Shown: positions 1-9,994 of the stretch, in pieces | Layout: each line of letters starts with the position of its first letter | How positions within the stretch are numbered: the first letter of the stretch is position 1 | Source: [Phialemoniopsis] sp. UDSM-2020 | Taxonomy: Eukaryota > Ascomycota > Sordariomycetes > Thyridiales > Thyridiaceae | NCBI GenBank assembly: GCA_018873225.1 | Contig: JAEILZ010000001.1 | Span: 2,728,001 to 2,792,000 of the forward strand | Length of the DNA: 64,000 nucleotides | Reading direction: 5' to 3' | Program-made: the position numbers and the translations under genes | The notes under the pieces: model-generated | What the model was told of the DNA's origin: nothing | What the model saw: the letters and a program-made list of their open reading frames with translations, nothing else | Databases searched by the model: none

Positions 1-783
1 GTCGGCCAGGAAGCACTTGACCTTACCGCCGCTGAGGTCCTTGAGCGCGCGCGTCGTGCCGGCCAGCGTGCCGCCCGTGCCCGTCGCGCACGTGAAGGCG
101 TCGACTTTTCCTCCGGTCTGCGCCCAGATCTCCGGGCCCGTCGTCTCGACGTGCGCGCGGCGGTTGGCCGTGTTGTCGAACTGGTCCGTCCACACGGCGT
201 TGTCGAGGGACTCGGCGTGCCGGCGCGCCTGGTGGTTGTAGTTTTGCGGGTTGTCGAACGCCACGGCGGGGACCGGGTAGACCTCGGCGCCGAGCAGGCG
301 CAGCAGGTCGATCTTGCCCTGCGACTGCGTGTTGGGCATGTAGATGACGAGCTTGTAGCCGCGCGAGCGGCACACGTGCGCGAGGCCGATGCCCGTGTTG
401 CCCGCCGTGCCCTCGACGACGGTGCCGCCGGGGCGCAGGAGGCCGCGCTCCTCGGCGTCCTTGACCACGTAGAGCGCCGCGCGGTCCTTGACGGAGCCGC
501 CGGGGTTCATGAACTCGGCCTTGCCGAGGATCTCGCAGCCGGTCTCCTCGGAGAGGCGGTTGAGGCGGATCAGTGGCGTGTTGCCGATGGCTTGAGAGGG
601 AGTCAGTCGCTTGCTCTGTCATTATCCTAGCCATGCCCAGTACTCACCTCCAGTCAGGCCCTTGGAGACGCCCTGCGCCTTGGAGATGGCGATGGTCTTG
701 GCGGCGGGCTCCGACGCAGCGGCGACGGGCCTGGCGGCCATGACGGCGCTGGTCGCGAACCTCCGGACGCTCTGGCGGAACAT
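1..783 (-). CDS. Cysteine synthase, mitochondrial type (3' end cut by window edge)
   Basis: PLP-dependent O-acetylserine/O-acetylhomoserine sulfhydrylase family enzyme, which makes cysteine from an acetylated serine and sulfide. Exon 1 is 648-783 and exon 2 runs from 590 off the window; a 57-nt intron (591-647, donor GTGAGT) joins them in frame. About 242 residues are visible. An Arg/Ala-rich N-terminus ([18 protein letters not shown]) looks like a mitochondrial presequence. The catalytic PLP lysine lies in [10 protein letters not shown] (about K80). The phosphate and substrate loops [10 protein letters not shown] and [10 protein letters not shown] are both present. The C-terminal third lies beyond position 1. 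The family is certain. The exact isoform and substrate preference are not, because fungi carry several paralogues. Confidence 0.93.
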
Positions 784-1348
784 GGTCGGCTTTTCTTTTT
801 GGGAATTGGTGAAGGATAATCAAACAGCACACGCCTAACGCCTTGCAGGAACCTGGAACCTGTCTAGCCTCGTTTGTTTGAGGTGAGGACAGATACGGAG
901 GCTCAATTTGTCATTTTGAAATTCCGCTCTCAACCGGCCGACGGACCGGCTGTCGTCAATAAGCTCACTGCTCGGGTGGGGCAGGGGTGATGGCGCCATT
1001 GACACCATGCCTCAGCAGGGTTTAGCCTGTGGTTCCACCGAGCTGCGGCTCTGGGGATGCGCTGAAGACGCCTAACCCAGGGAACCATGGTCACTAGACT
1101 CATTGAGGAAACCCGTTGCGCCCTGAAGACGAGACGATAGAGATATTCGAGACTGTTGGAGTGATGATGGCTACTTATTTGGTATTTCACTCTCTGACTG
1201 TGAATCATTCTCCTCATCTACATGAAATTATTACTTCATCCACTCATTGCCCCAGTCTGTTCCCAGATCTCATACTGTAACATTGCATTGCATAACAACC
1301 AAACTAGCCCCCACCATGAAATGCTGGGTCAACCTATCTGGATAGACC
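784..1348. other. Intergenic: cysteine synthase promoter and 3' flank of the RING/SH3 gene
   Basis: 565 bp between two minus-strand genes. It must hold the cysteine synthase promoter and the RING/SH3 3' UTR. Small open frames here show no recognisable protein, and I see no clear motif. Confidence 0.6.
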
Positions 1349-4312
1349 TCAAGAACTACTAGATCCGTCCAGTACGACCACATATGGTGCAGGAAACAGA
1401 CCTTTGGCTCCCATGTAAATCCCGTGGAACCAGTCGCCGTTAATATCCTCAACCTCTTTGATCTCGGCGCCCTTGGGGAATAATAACTCGTCGTCAGACC
1501 CTTCGGCCGGATTCCAAGCAAAGCGAGCCAGCGCACTTGGGCCAAAGCCTCCGGACCTGGGGAACGCCGCACTCTCATTGGCATCCGCCGTGACATGGAC
1601 GTCCTTTGCTACAAGACGGCCCATTTTGCGGTCTCTCTCGTACCACACCCACCGCTCCAGGCCAGAAGCCGCGTGTTCAGTGTGTTGTGCTTCCGTGACT
1701 GTCTCAACTAGTAGTCTCCGGCCGCCAACGAGGTCGTTGAGCAGATGCCGTTTCTGACCGCCTTTGTCGTCCTTGAATGCCACAACAACCATCCGGTGGC
1801 CACGCGGGCATCGTCTCCAGCCATTGGGCCCATTTTCTGCGCTGATTTCTCTCTTTGAAACAAGTGAGGTATAGCAGGGGTGACAGACATCATAGTCACC
1901 CGGCCTCGATTCTGGTATCAAGGAGCTGGTACATGCAAAGCAGTGATATCGGCTCTGGGTTGGTGGTATCTGGTTTCGGCATACATCGCACCGCGTCTTG
2001 AACGTCAAGGGTCGAAACCTGCCGATGCTGATGGCATTCGGACCCATAAAGAATGTTGCAGAGTGCGGCCGGCCGGGCGTTCGGGGAGTCGATGGCGGCG
2101 TGGGCGTCTGTGAACTATAATGCGCCAGTGGTAGGAGCGGATGAGTACAGCAGCGCCCGACGTTGACGCAGTCATTACAGAAGCCCCAGTCGCCATCGTT
2201 GCAGTTGTCACATCTCCAATAGCAGTCGTTGGTCCACGCTAGACACCTGGCGCAGAATGTACCGCTCTGCAGCCTGTCGAGTGGGTTGTCGGATGTCAGT
2301 GTCTTCCTCCCTTCTGCTCCGCCAGGTATAGTCTTGGGTCGGAGGTAGCGACTTGCGGAGAGCATGTGTGGCTCTTCCGCCGATACTCGTCCGACTTTTC
2401 GTAAAGCATCCCACTTCTTCCACGCTGTGTTGTGCTCGAAACCAAACCAGTGCAGACAGCCCTTGCCCTTCCTGTAGCAGTCCAGGCAGATGTTCCAGTT
2501 GCCACCTTTGCATGTCCCACAGTTGTAGTGAAGGTGGTATTCGATGTGCTGTCTTCCGCACCTCTCGCATGAAATCGACGGCTCGGGGTATAGCTGCGGC
2601 CTGGACCGGTGAAAAGCAGAAGAAGGGGATGCCGGAGAGTGCCAGCCATCAGGCACTACCGGGGAACCTGCAAAATTGCCCGACATTGGTGGCGCCGTGA
2701 TGTCCGCAGGCCGGTCTCCGCGCCTGCCTCCAAAACCACTGTGACTATCTGCTAGAGTCGGAGAAGTAACTGGCGATTGAGTTGTTTGGGGTAGCCTAGC
2801 ACTGAACGATAGACCCTGAGAATTTGGAAGGTCGGTTCCACCAACGACGGGCGAGCTAGAACTTCGTACATCTGAGATGCTAGGTCGTGTGAATGGGGGT
2901 GCTGTGGACGCTGAGTCACCAGTACCAGGCCTCATTGCCAGGTCTGTTTGTGATCGAGAAGCAACTCTTGTCTGTGGCTGTGTGCCAGCAACTGGTACCG
3001 TCGAGCTCCGCCCTTCGCTGGTAGTCCTTCGACGGTGTCTTCGTGGCTCCTCACGCACGCCCAAGTGACTGGTGCTTGAAGATGGCGGCGGCCTGCTGCG
3101 CTCGGCTGACTGGCTCGCAGCGCTTGGCGTCCTGGAGTGCGACTGCGACTGCGCCCTTTGTCGACTCGTCTCCCTTGACCGATTTGCTCGTGACCTAGCC
3201 TCAGGGGGCGTGCTCTCCCTCTGATGGCGCGATACACTACTTGCATTACTCCTGCGGGTAGCCTCGTGGCGCGATCTTTCCCGTTGTCTCCTTCGGTAAG
3301 CTTCCGTGATCCGACGACTGAGCTCGTCGTTATTGCTCAGGTCGATATTGTCCAGATCCAGACCGTCAAGGAGACCCTCCTCCTGAATCTGTCGAGCGAA
3401 TGCCTCGATTTCCCTTTCAATATCCAAAGATCCCGGGTCCGAGGAGCTGATGAGCGACCTGATGGACGACTGGTGCTCTATTGCTCGCCGGCGTGTCTCG
3501 GCCGACTCCGCGCGCTGCCTCGACCCGCTCCTCCGTCGCGCCTGCTCCCCGTTGCTGTCCTCGACCTGGAGCATGGCGGTCTGCTCCGCCCGCCGCCTGT
3601 TCTCCTCCTCGGCGGCATGTCTTCGACTCCGGTCGCGCGCATCCCTCGCCCGGGTATCTCGACTTCCCTCCCGGCTTCCTCGTGCCGCCCGAGTCCGTGA
3701 GTCTCCGGAGCTACTCCCGTCCCGCCTTCTCGCGGCCGAGCCGCCCATGGTCTCCTGCAGACTCATCGCTCGCACCTCTTCGATAAGCCTCCTGTCCTCC
3801 TCCTCGGCGCGTAGCTCCTCTGAGGTCTTCTTCCTCAGGGTAGGCATCACCTGGTCTCCAGGCTTGTACTTGCTGTTCATCTCCTGCTTCTCCTCGTCTG
3901 ATTTGCTCTTCTCCGGGTTGGCAATGAGATACATGTCAAGCAAAGTGGCCACGGTGGCGTTGTGCCTCGTGTCCCGGACCGGAGCGCGGCATGACGGGCA
4001 GGTGAAGACTGGCGACCCGGGGGCAGGAGGGGTCGGCGCCGTCTCGGCGGCGATGGCCTGCCAGTTGAACCATTCCTTGAGGCAGGCACCACAGAAAGTG
4101 TGCAGGCAGTCGAGCAGCGTGAGGGGCTGGTATAGAAGCTCGGTGCATATCTGTGTTGCCGGTGCGTCGTTAGCATTTTGGGCACTGATCATGAAAACCC
4201 GCGGCGGCGCACCGCATGCAGAGTATGCGCCCAAACCAAGGAATCGCGGGGACCAACCTACCGAACAAGTGAGCTCCTTCTCGAGGTCGACACCAGGCCT
4301 CGGAGAGTCCAT
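1349..4312 (-). CDS. RING-finger, triple zinc-module, SH3-domain protein (probable E3 ubiquitin ligase)
   Basis: Exon 1 (4262-4312) encodes MDSPRPGVDLEKELTCS. After a 111-nt intron (4151-4261, donor GTAGGT), exon 2 (1349-4150) continues ICTELLYQ, which rebuilds a C3HC4 RING (about residues 16-75, C-x2-C to CPSC). The 950-residue protein then has a charged Arg/Ser/Glu-rich linker (about 100-540) and three Cys-rich modules resembling ZZ fingers (starting near 545, 650 and 738). A C-terminal SH3 domain (about 890-944) ends in GLFPAPYV. The RING implies ubiquitin transfer with an E2, and SH3 implies binding of a proline-rich partner. Both roles are inferred from the domains. I know no well-studied orthologue and assign no symbol. 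Without the intron the first RING cysteines would be misplaced, so this start and splice are favoured. Confidence 0.88.
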   Translation of the reverse strand: MDSPRPGVDLEKELTCSVGWSPRFLGLGAYSACGAPPRVFMISAQNANDAPATQICTELLYQPLTLLDCLHTFCGACLKEWFNWQAIAAETAPTPPAPGSPVFTCPSCRAPVRDTRHNATVATLLDMYLIANPEKSKSDEEKQEMNSKYKPGDQVMPTLRKKTSEELRAEEEDRRLIEEVRAMSLQETMGGSAARRRDGSSSGDSRTRAARGSREGSRDTRARDARDRSRRHAAEEENRRRAEQTAMLQVEDSNGEQARRRSGSRQRAESAETRRRAIEHQSSIRSLISSSDPGSLDIEREIEAFARQIQEEGLLDGLDLDNIDLSNNDELSRRITEAYRRRQRERSRHEATRRSNASSVSRHQRESTPPEARSRANRSRETSRQRAQSQSHSRTPSAASQSAERSRPPPSSSTSHLGVREEPRRHRRRTTSEGRSSTVPVAGTQPQTRVASRSQTDLAMRPGTGDSASTAPPFTRPSISDVRSSSSPVVGGTDLPNSQGLSFSARLPQTTQSPVTSPTLADSHSGFGGRRGDRPADITAPPMSGNFAGSPVVPDGWHSPASPSSAFHRSRPQLYPEPSISCERCGRQHIEYHLHYNCGTCKGGNWNICLDCYRKGKGCLHWFGFEHNTAWKKWDALRKVGRVSAEEPHMLSASRYLRPKTIPGGAEGRKTLTSDNPLDRLQSGTFCARCLAWTNDCYWRCDNCNDGDWGFCNDCVNVGRCCTHPLLPLAHYSSQTPTPPSTPRTPGRPHSATFFMGPNAISIGRFRPLTFKTRCDVCRNQIPPTQSRYHCFACTSSLIPESRPGDYDVCHPCYTSLVSKREISAENGPNGWRRCPRGHRMVVVAFKDDKGGQKRHLLNDLVGGRRLLVETVTEAQHTEHAASGLERWVWYERDRKMGRLVAKDVHVTADANESAAFPRSGGFGPSALARFAWNPAEGSDDELLFPKGAEIKEVEDINGDWFHGIYMGAKGLFPAPYVVVLDGSSSS

Positions 4313-5134
4313 AGCTACCTGCAAAAGCTGCGCTTTCTCGCAGAAGCCCGACGACTGGTGAGTAAGGAGGGAGGGGAAGGGAAGAGAAGAGGGCAACAAC
4401 CGGCGTGGTCGCCGCCATGAAGCAAGCGTCTTTGTACGGCTGGGCTTGGCCTCGTATTATGAGGCGGGCACCAAATTCGATGCGGCCTGCATCATAAGCC
4501 CTGAAGCTCGTGCTAGAGGGCGGGGCAGCCCGATTCTAGCGCCCGTGGAGGCGCTAAGGGGAGCAATTACGAGCATTTTGGGAGGGCAAGCTAGGCGCCT
4601 AGCGTTGGTGCAGGTGTTCTTCAGGGCTGTTTGTTGGGCTCTCGAGATTCAATCAAATGTTGCCTGCATTGATCCATGGATGTCCATGGTTCTCTCTCAC
4701 GTAATGGTCACTGCTACTATATTTTTCTTACATGACGCCAGAGTCTTGCTTTTCCGATTGTTGGCTTGGGCGTATGAGTCGAGTCACTGATCTTTTTCGA
4801 ACAATTCATTGCTAAAGTAGCATCTCTCACTGTCAAGATTGGACTCCAGCATCACGCATGCCTAAGGTGCAATTCTCCATCCCAGAGTATCGGGAGACAA
4901 TCGTACGAAGTACTAGGTATATTAATAGCTATTCTGATGTAAGTGGGCCCGTCACTCTCTCCCACACGTTCGTTAGTCTATGATCTATGTTCTATATCTA
5001 TGAGCTTGAAACCAAACGCCGTCCTTCTATAGGGTATTCGAGAGATTAAATTTCTAAGAGTATCCCATCATGTCGGGATGAGGAAAAGAGCGAGTGCTGC
5101 AGAACGCCAAAAAAAAAATCACGGTCGTCGGAAT
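4313..5134. other. Intergenic: promoter of the RING/SH3 gene and 3' flank of the F-box gene
   Basis: 822 bp. A plus-strand open frame at 4446-4790 (114 codons) resembles no family I know and is treated as chance. Nothing else stands out. Confidence 0.55.
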
Positions 5135-5890
5135 TCATGCAGCCTCCAGCTTCAGCGTCGCGAGAGCTTGAACCACGGTCTTGGTAGATACTGGCACTGA
5201 AACCATCGGTGCGGGACCTGATATGCGGCCAGGCCGCGCAAAGGCTTCTCGCGCCGGGATGCCTTCGTCGTCTTTGACGTCGAGGTCCGCGCCAGCGGCC
5301 AAGAGGAGTGCCGCAACGCCTTCACGGCTATTCCGGGCGGCTAGATGAAGTGCCGTCCAGCGCCGGAATCCTTGGTGATTGATATCGGCACCGGCGCGCA
5401 GCAGCCGTTCGGCAACCTCAAAGTGGCCGTACCGGGCCGCCAGCATGAGCGGTGTCCACCGCGACCGATCGACGACGTTGGGATCCGCGCCGGCGTCGAG
5501 CAGCTGCCGAGTGCATTCCGCGCAGCCGGAGCGGGCCGCCACGTGCAGCGCCGTCTGGCCCCGGATGTCTAGCTCATTGAGAGGCGGCTGGTAATAGAGA
5601 AATACCGCCATGACATCGTGCATGTGACTGTCCGCAAGATTTTGCAGGTAGGCGTTGACCCAGCCCGAAGTCTTCATCTCGGTCGCGACCAAGGTGAGGA
5701 CGTGAGGGAGTAGAACAGCGTCGGCATATTGACAGGTTGCACGCACTGACAAGAGTCCGGGTTTGTCAAGATACTTGAAATACAAGTGTTAGTCTCTCAA
5801 ACATTCTCAAATGAGCTTCAGGTTTCTACTTACTTTCGTAATTTGCTCCACAAGCTCAACAGGGAGCTTATTAAATCCAGACGGCTTCAT
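5135..5890 (-). CDS. F-box and ankyrin-repeat protein
   Basis: Exon 1 (5834-5890) encodes MKPSGFNKLPVELVEQITK. A 60-nt intron (5774-5833, GTAAGT...CAAG) joins it to exon 2 (5135-5773), which begins YLDKPGLLSVRATCQYAD. The junction rebuilds a classic F-box (about residues 5-45), which neither exon shows alone. Three ankyrin repeats follow (about residues 90-186), with TALHVAARSG, TPLMLAARYG and TALHLAARNS signatures. The 231-residue protein is compact. The F-box implies docking to Skp1 in an SCF ubiquitin ligase and the ankyrin repeats would bind the substrate; both are inferred. F-box-ankyrin proteins are numerous and fast-evolving in filamentous fungi, so the target cannot be guessed. Confidence 0.85.
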
Positions 5891-6902
5891 TTCCGTGATC
5901 GTGCTCACAGCGTACAGCTCAAGAAGAAAGCAGACTCCAGGCACGGCGACTGCGCACTTTGCTCGTGATAATTATCGTCTGAAGAATTTTGAGCGTTCTC
6001 AAGTCCATTTAGCCACAGCACTCCGAGGTGATTTTGAGTTCTTGATTTTATGGCTTCACCACTGCCTCAAACATGCGGCCGTACCACTACCCAATGGCGT
6101 CTCCTTTTGGCCTCCCTGCGACGATGACAGGGTAGGCGAAGCTGACTGTAATGTAAGGTTTTGCCTCTGTTCGGTTATTTTGGCGAAAATGGCGAATGCT
6201 TGTCAGTGCCAGGGCCTGCTTATTTGCTGTTGCTTACCTCGAATGAGATACTGTATTGAATCTCATCCTGAAGGATTAAACAAGTTTGTTCTCCCATACA
6301 CTGCCCCAGGTAGAGAAAGAAGACGGAAATAGCACTGGAGCCAAGTCATCAGAGAAAAAGAAAAAAAATTGCACGCCCATTTTCTTTGCGACAGTCAGAT
6401 CGTACGTCAATCCGGCAACTTATCGTGTTATTGTCGCGGCATCTTATCATGGCCGAATAACGGCCGGCTTTGACGGAGCGTGTGGATTTCTTGGCGCTAG
6501 CGACTCCATCCACGATGGAGTCAGCAACCAAGAAGAAAAAAACCGGCCATTGCCACCATATTGAAACAGCTGACACTCGCACCTGTGTTTGCTGTTATAT
6601 ACGACCGTGTTGCCTGCTGTGAGGACCTCGCGCGGTGCGAGTCAGAACCGAGAAGATTGCGCGCTGCTCCTCTCGAGAACTGAAGAGGATCGCACCAGTT
6701 TGACACCACATGAACATAGGACATCGCCGTGAAGAGATATCGCAGGGCGGCGAGGTAGAACCTGCAATGAGGCGGGGATGATGAGTGCTAGAGATACATC
6801 CCTATGTAGCAGAGCTACATGTCAGGAGTTTGGATTCAGTTTGGGAACAGACTCCCGAATGATTACCTTTTGCTCTACTCAAAACGTACACAAGCCCCCT
6901 CT
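5891..6902. other. Intergenic: upstream of the F-box gene and 3' flank of enoyl-CoA hydratase
   Basis: 1,012 bp. It contains only short overlapping frames (the longest extends to 6332 on the plus strand) with no recognisable domain. I see no repeat or RNA gene. Confidence 0.55.
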
Positions 6903-7855
6903 TTACTCATGCGTCCACTCAGCCTTCTTCTTCTCTGCAAACGCCTTCATGCCGATCTTCTGGTCCTGGCTACCGAAGATACCGTGGAATACCCTCCTCT
7001 CGTACTCAACGCCGTCGCGCAGGGGCAGGTCCTGGCTCTTGTTGACAACCTCCTTGGCGCCGAGGATGGCCACCCTGGAGTAGCCGGCGATGGTCTCGGC
7101 CGTCTTGAGCGCACCCTCCATCAACTCCTCGTAGGTAGCGAAGGTCCTGGCGGCCAGGCCCCACTGTCCGGCCTCGACGCCGGAGAAGGACTTACCGGTC
7201 AGGATCAGCTCCATGGCCCTTGACTTGCCAATAGCCCGGGTCAGACGCTGGCTACCGCCGGCACCGGGGATGGTGCCGAGCTTGATCTCAGGCTGGCCAA
7301 AGTTGGCACCCTCGGTACAGTAGAGGATATCGCACATCATGGCGAGCTCACAGCCGCCACCTAGAGCATGGCCGGACACGGCAGCAATGATGGGCTTCTT
7401 GACCTGGGTGGTAAGGTTGGACCACTCCTCAATGAAGGACTTGGTGTAGGCCTTGGCGAAGGTCAGAGGCTGCATCTCCTTGATGTCGGCACCGGCCGCA
7501 AAGGCCTTTTGCGAACCAGTCAAAACAATGGCGGACACGCTGTCGGAGGCGTTCAGCTCGCCGAGAGCTTGGTTGAGCTCCTGGATCAGAGGGGTGCACA
7601 GGGCATTGAGAGCCTTGGGCCGGTTCAAGGTTACTATAGGGATCAATTAGTACCATATGCACTCTTGTAAGGGATACATCTTTGAAATAAAATGAAATTT
7701 ATACCTTGACCGACGCCAGGCCTAGGCTCAGAGACCTGAATGTACTCATAATGCCGTCCTGCGGTGGCAGAGAAGCTCCGGGTAATCTGGGGTAGAGATG
7801 ACGCCTGGAAGCGGGAGGCTAGAGGCCGCAGACTGCGAATGGAGTTCATTTTCAT
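6903..7855 (-). CDS. Enoyl-CoA hydratase (crotonase), mitochondrial
   Basis: Hydrates trans-2-enoyl-CoA to 3-hydroxyacyl-CoA in mitochondrial beta-oxidation. Exon 1 (7705-7855) and exon 2 (6903-7633) flank a 71-nt intron (7634-7704) and together encode 293 residues. The start at 7855 is the first in-frame ATG and gives an Arg/Ser-rich N-terminus (MKMNSIRSLRPLASRF), typical of a mitochondrial transit peptide. Crotonase hallmarks are present: AFAAGADIKEM (CoA/oxyanion region), GHALGGGCELAMMCD and FGQPEIKLGTIPGAGG. The two catalytic glutamates fall in the last two motifs. Length and motifs match the short-chain hydratase (ECHS1/EchA type). It is divergently transcribed from RER1. Confidence 0.94.
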
Positions 7856-8587
7856 ATGCGAAATGCTGAATAGAGTTACAGGACGGCCAATTGAAAGTTG
7901 GATCACCAGGATCTTTCTCGTCTTGAACTAGAATTATTCTTTGGTGTTATGGGAATGGTTGAGCTCGGCTGCTTGATAGCTTGCTTGAGTGAGAGCTTCC
8001 CCTCTGTAAGCCCGTGAAAGCCGTCTACAACCGAGGGAGAAGCGCCAGTGACGCTCCGTAGTTTCTGTCGGACCGTCAAGAGCTGGCAAGTTGCAGCTGG
8101 CAGTCTAACCCAGCATCCCAAGTTTGAAAATGCCATGTGAAAGCATCCCTGTCCTTCTAGAGCGACTCTAGTAAATTGCGCCTCCACGGCCACGTAAAAC
8201 ATTCCCCTGGACTGGCTGGGACTCTAGTGTTCTGGACCAGTCAGCGTTGGCGATTTGCATCTGTATGGATACCCTGCAATCTGGCCACTCTACCTACCAA
8301 GAAAGTAGTGGGCTTGTCACGACCAGAGATTTTTATTGCATGTCTACAGGGAGGCTGCTGTCGCGATAACGCACCTGGATCATTAAGTTATCTCCTTTAG
8401 TTCACTTCTCCAACTTGCCAAAGGCTGCCTCTGCATCCCACTTAATCGAATCCCACCTTTTGTCAATCATTCACACAGGTCTACTGCGAGCTCTTTCGAC
8501 TTCATACATCGCATAAGCACCTCGATCCTGCTTTGTGCTAATAATTCTTGACCATTCTCTTGTTCGCATCTTCGCATAACCTTCACA
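7856..8587. other. Divergent promoter region, enoyl-CoA hydratase / RER1
   Basis: 732 bp between two divergent start codons. It has no credible ORF or obvious palindromic site. The last 130 bp before RER1 are pyrimidine-rich, like a fungal 5' leader. Confidence 0.55.
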
Positions 8588-9272
8588 ATGGATTCCGGCG
8601 AGCCCGAGCAGACCCCTTTCGCGTCTGTGACTGCGCACACCTCGAGGCTGCAGCGCCAGTACCAAGCTCTCCTCGATCAGTCAACACCCTTTGTCCTGTA
8701 TCGATGGATCGGCACCGGTGTCTTCCTCTTGGTCTTCTTCCTGCGCATTCTGGTGGCGCAAGGCTGGTACATCGGTATGCCTCCCTAACCCCTCCTCCTC
8801 TGCCATAGAAACTAATCATACGAACGCAGTCGCCTATGCGCTGGGTATCTACCTGCTGAACCTGTTCCTCGCCTTCCTGCAACCCAAGTTTGACCCCTCC
8901 AACGATGCTCTTGACAACGACATGGAGGATGGATCGGCTGGAGGTCTCCCGACCAAGCAGGACGAGGAGTTCCGACCCTTCATCCGGCGTCTTCCCGAGT
9001 TCAAGTTCTGGCACTCGGCCACTCGTGCCGTTGCCATTTCTTTCTTTTGCAGCTGGTTTGAGATCTTCAACGTCCCAGTGTTCTGGCCTGTCCTGGTCAT
9101 GTACTGGATCATCCTCTTCGTTCTGACTAGTAAGTTCTCCTACACATCTCGATCGGTTTGCATAGATGCTGACCGTCCATTTGCAGTGCGCAAGCAAATC
9201 CAGCATATGATCAAGTACCGCTACGTTCCCTTCTCTTTCGGCAAGGCCCGATACAACAAGAACAGCAACTAG
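8588..9272 (+). CDS. RER1: RER1, Golgi retrieval receptor for ER membrane proteins
   Basis: Sorting receptor of the cis-Golgi that returns ER membrane proteins via COPI vesicles. Three exons (8588-8774, 8830-9129, 9187-9272), with introns of 55 and 57 nt in canonical GT...AG form, give 190 residues, the usual RER1 length. Hydrophobic segments match the family's W-shaped four-span topology: VFLLVFFLRILV, YALGIYLLNLFLAFL, AVAISFFCSWFEIF and FWPVLVMYWIILFVLT. The conserved PKFDPS loop and the C-terminal MIKYRYVPFSFGKARY signature are also present. The gene lies between enoyl-CoA hydratase (divergent) and PAF1 (same strand). Confidence 0.97.
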
Positions 9273-9994
9273 GGCGCTCTGGACGGAACATGCAATCGAA
9301 TGATTTGAGAGGCACTTGCCTTTGACACGACGACGCATTGTACGATGGGCTTGAGCAAGGCTGGAAGCATTTTCTGGGTCCTGTATAAAATATACGATTG
9401 TAATTCGCCTCGGTCATGACTTGACTCGGGCTTCAAAGTGGCACTTTACGTGCCCCATATGCTTGTTTTTGTTGGAAAACGAAAAGGAGGGCATTCTTTG
9501 TTCTTCTTTTTACTATGCTCCTCGGCTTGGGAAAGACACTAGGAGTTGTGGTATTGGCTGGAAGGAGCATCGTGAAATTCCCAAACGGAGGGAGAACGGC
9601 ACACTGGAAGAAAAGAAGGTGCAAAGGCAGTACTTAGACGACATGATAAAAATTAATTCGATCCATGAAAACAATGAATCATCCTATTGACATGCAGACT
9701 TGAGAAGTTCGTAATCTTGTCTGCTCAGTGGGCGATCACTTGCCCGTGGGAAGGGGAAGGCTGGTTGGTGTCTTGAGGTTGCTGCGCTATTGTTGCAACA
9801 CCAATCAACCGTTTTCGGCCTCACCTAAACTTTTCCTTGTTCGACTAAAACCTCACCAATCAAACAGCTCCACCAACAACACAGCTTCTCACGGAGAGCA
9901 TCGCGACTCAAGAGTCTTGCAATCACCAATCCAATCACTCTCTTCCATCCTACCGAGCAGAACTTTCAGACGGATCAGTTGCGCGGCATCGACG
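9273..9994. other. Intergenic: RER1 3' flank and PAF1 promoter
   Basis: 722 bp. It carries four same-orientation CCAAT boxes upstream of PAF1 (listed separately) in a CA/CT-rich stretch. No other gene is seen. Confidence 0.6.
9801..9935 (+). promoter_or_regulatory. CCAAT-box cluster upstream of PAF1
   Basis: CCAAT occurs at 9801, 9856, 9926 and 9931, all on the plus strand, within 195 bp of the PAF1 start; three read CCAATCA. This sequence is bound by the HAP/CBF complex in filamentous fungi. The last two may lie in the transcribed leader. Function is inferred from sequence only. Confidence 0.4.

Noticed and set aside
23..634. 203-codon frame overlapping cysteine synthase
   Set aside because: Shifted frame of the true cysteine synthase exon; Arg/Pro/His-rich shadow composition and no domain.
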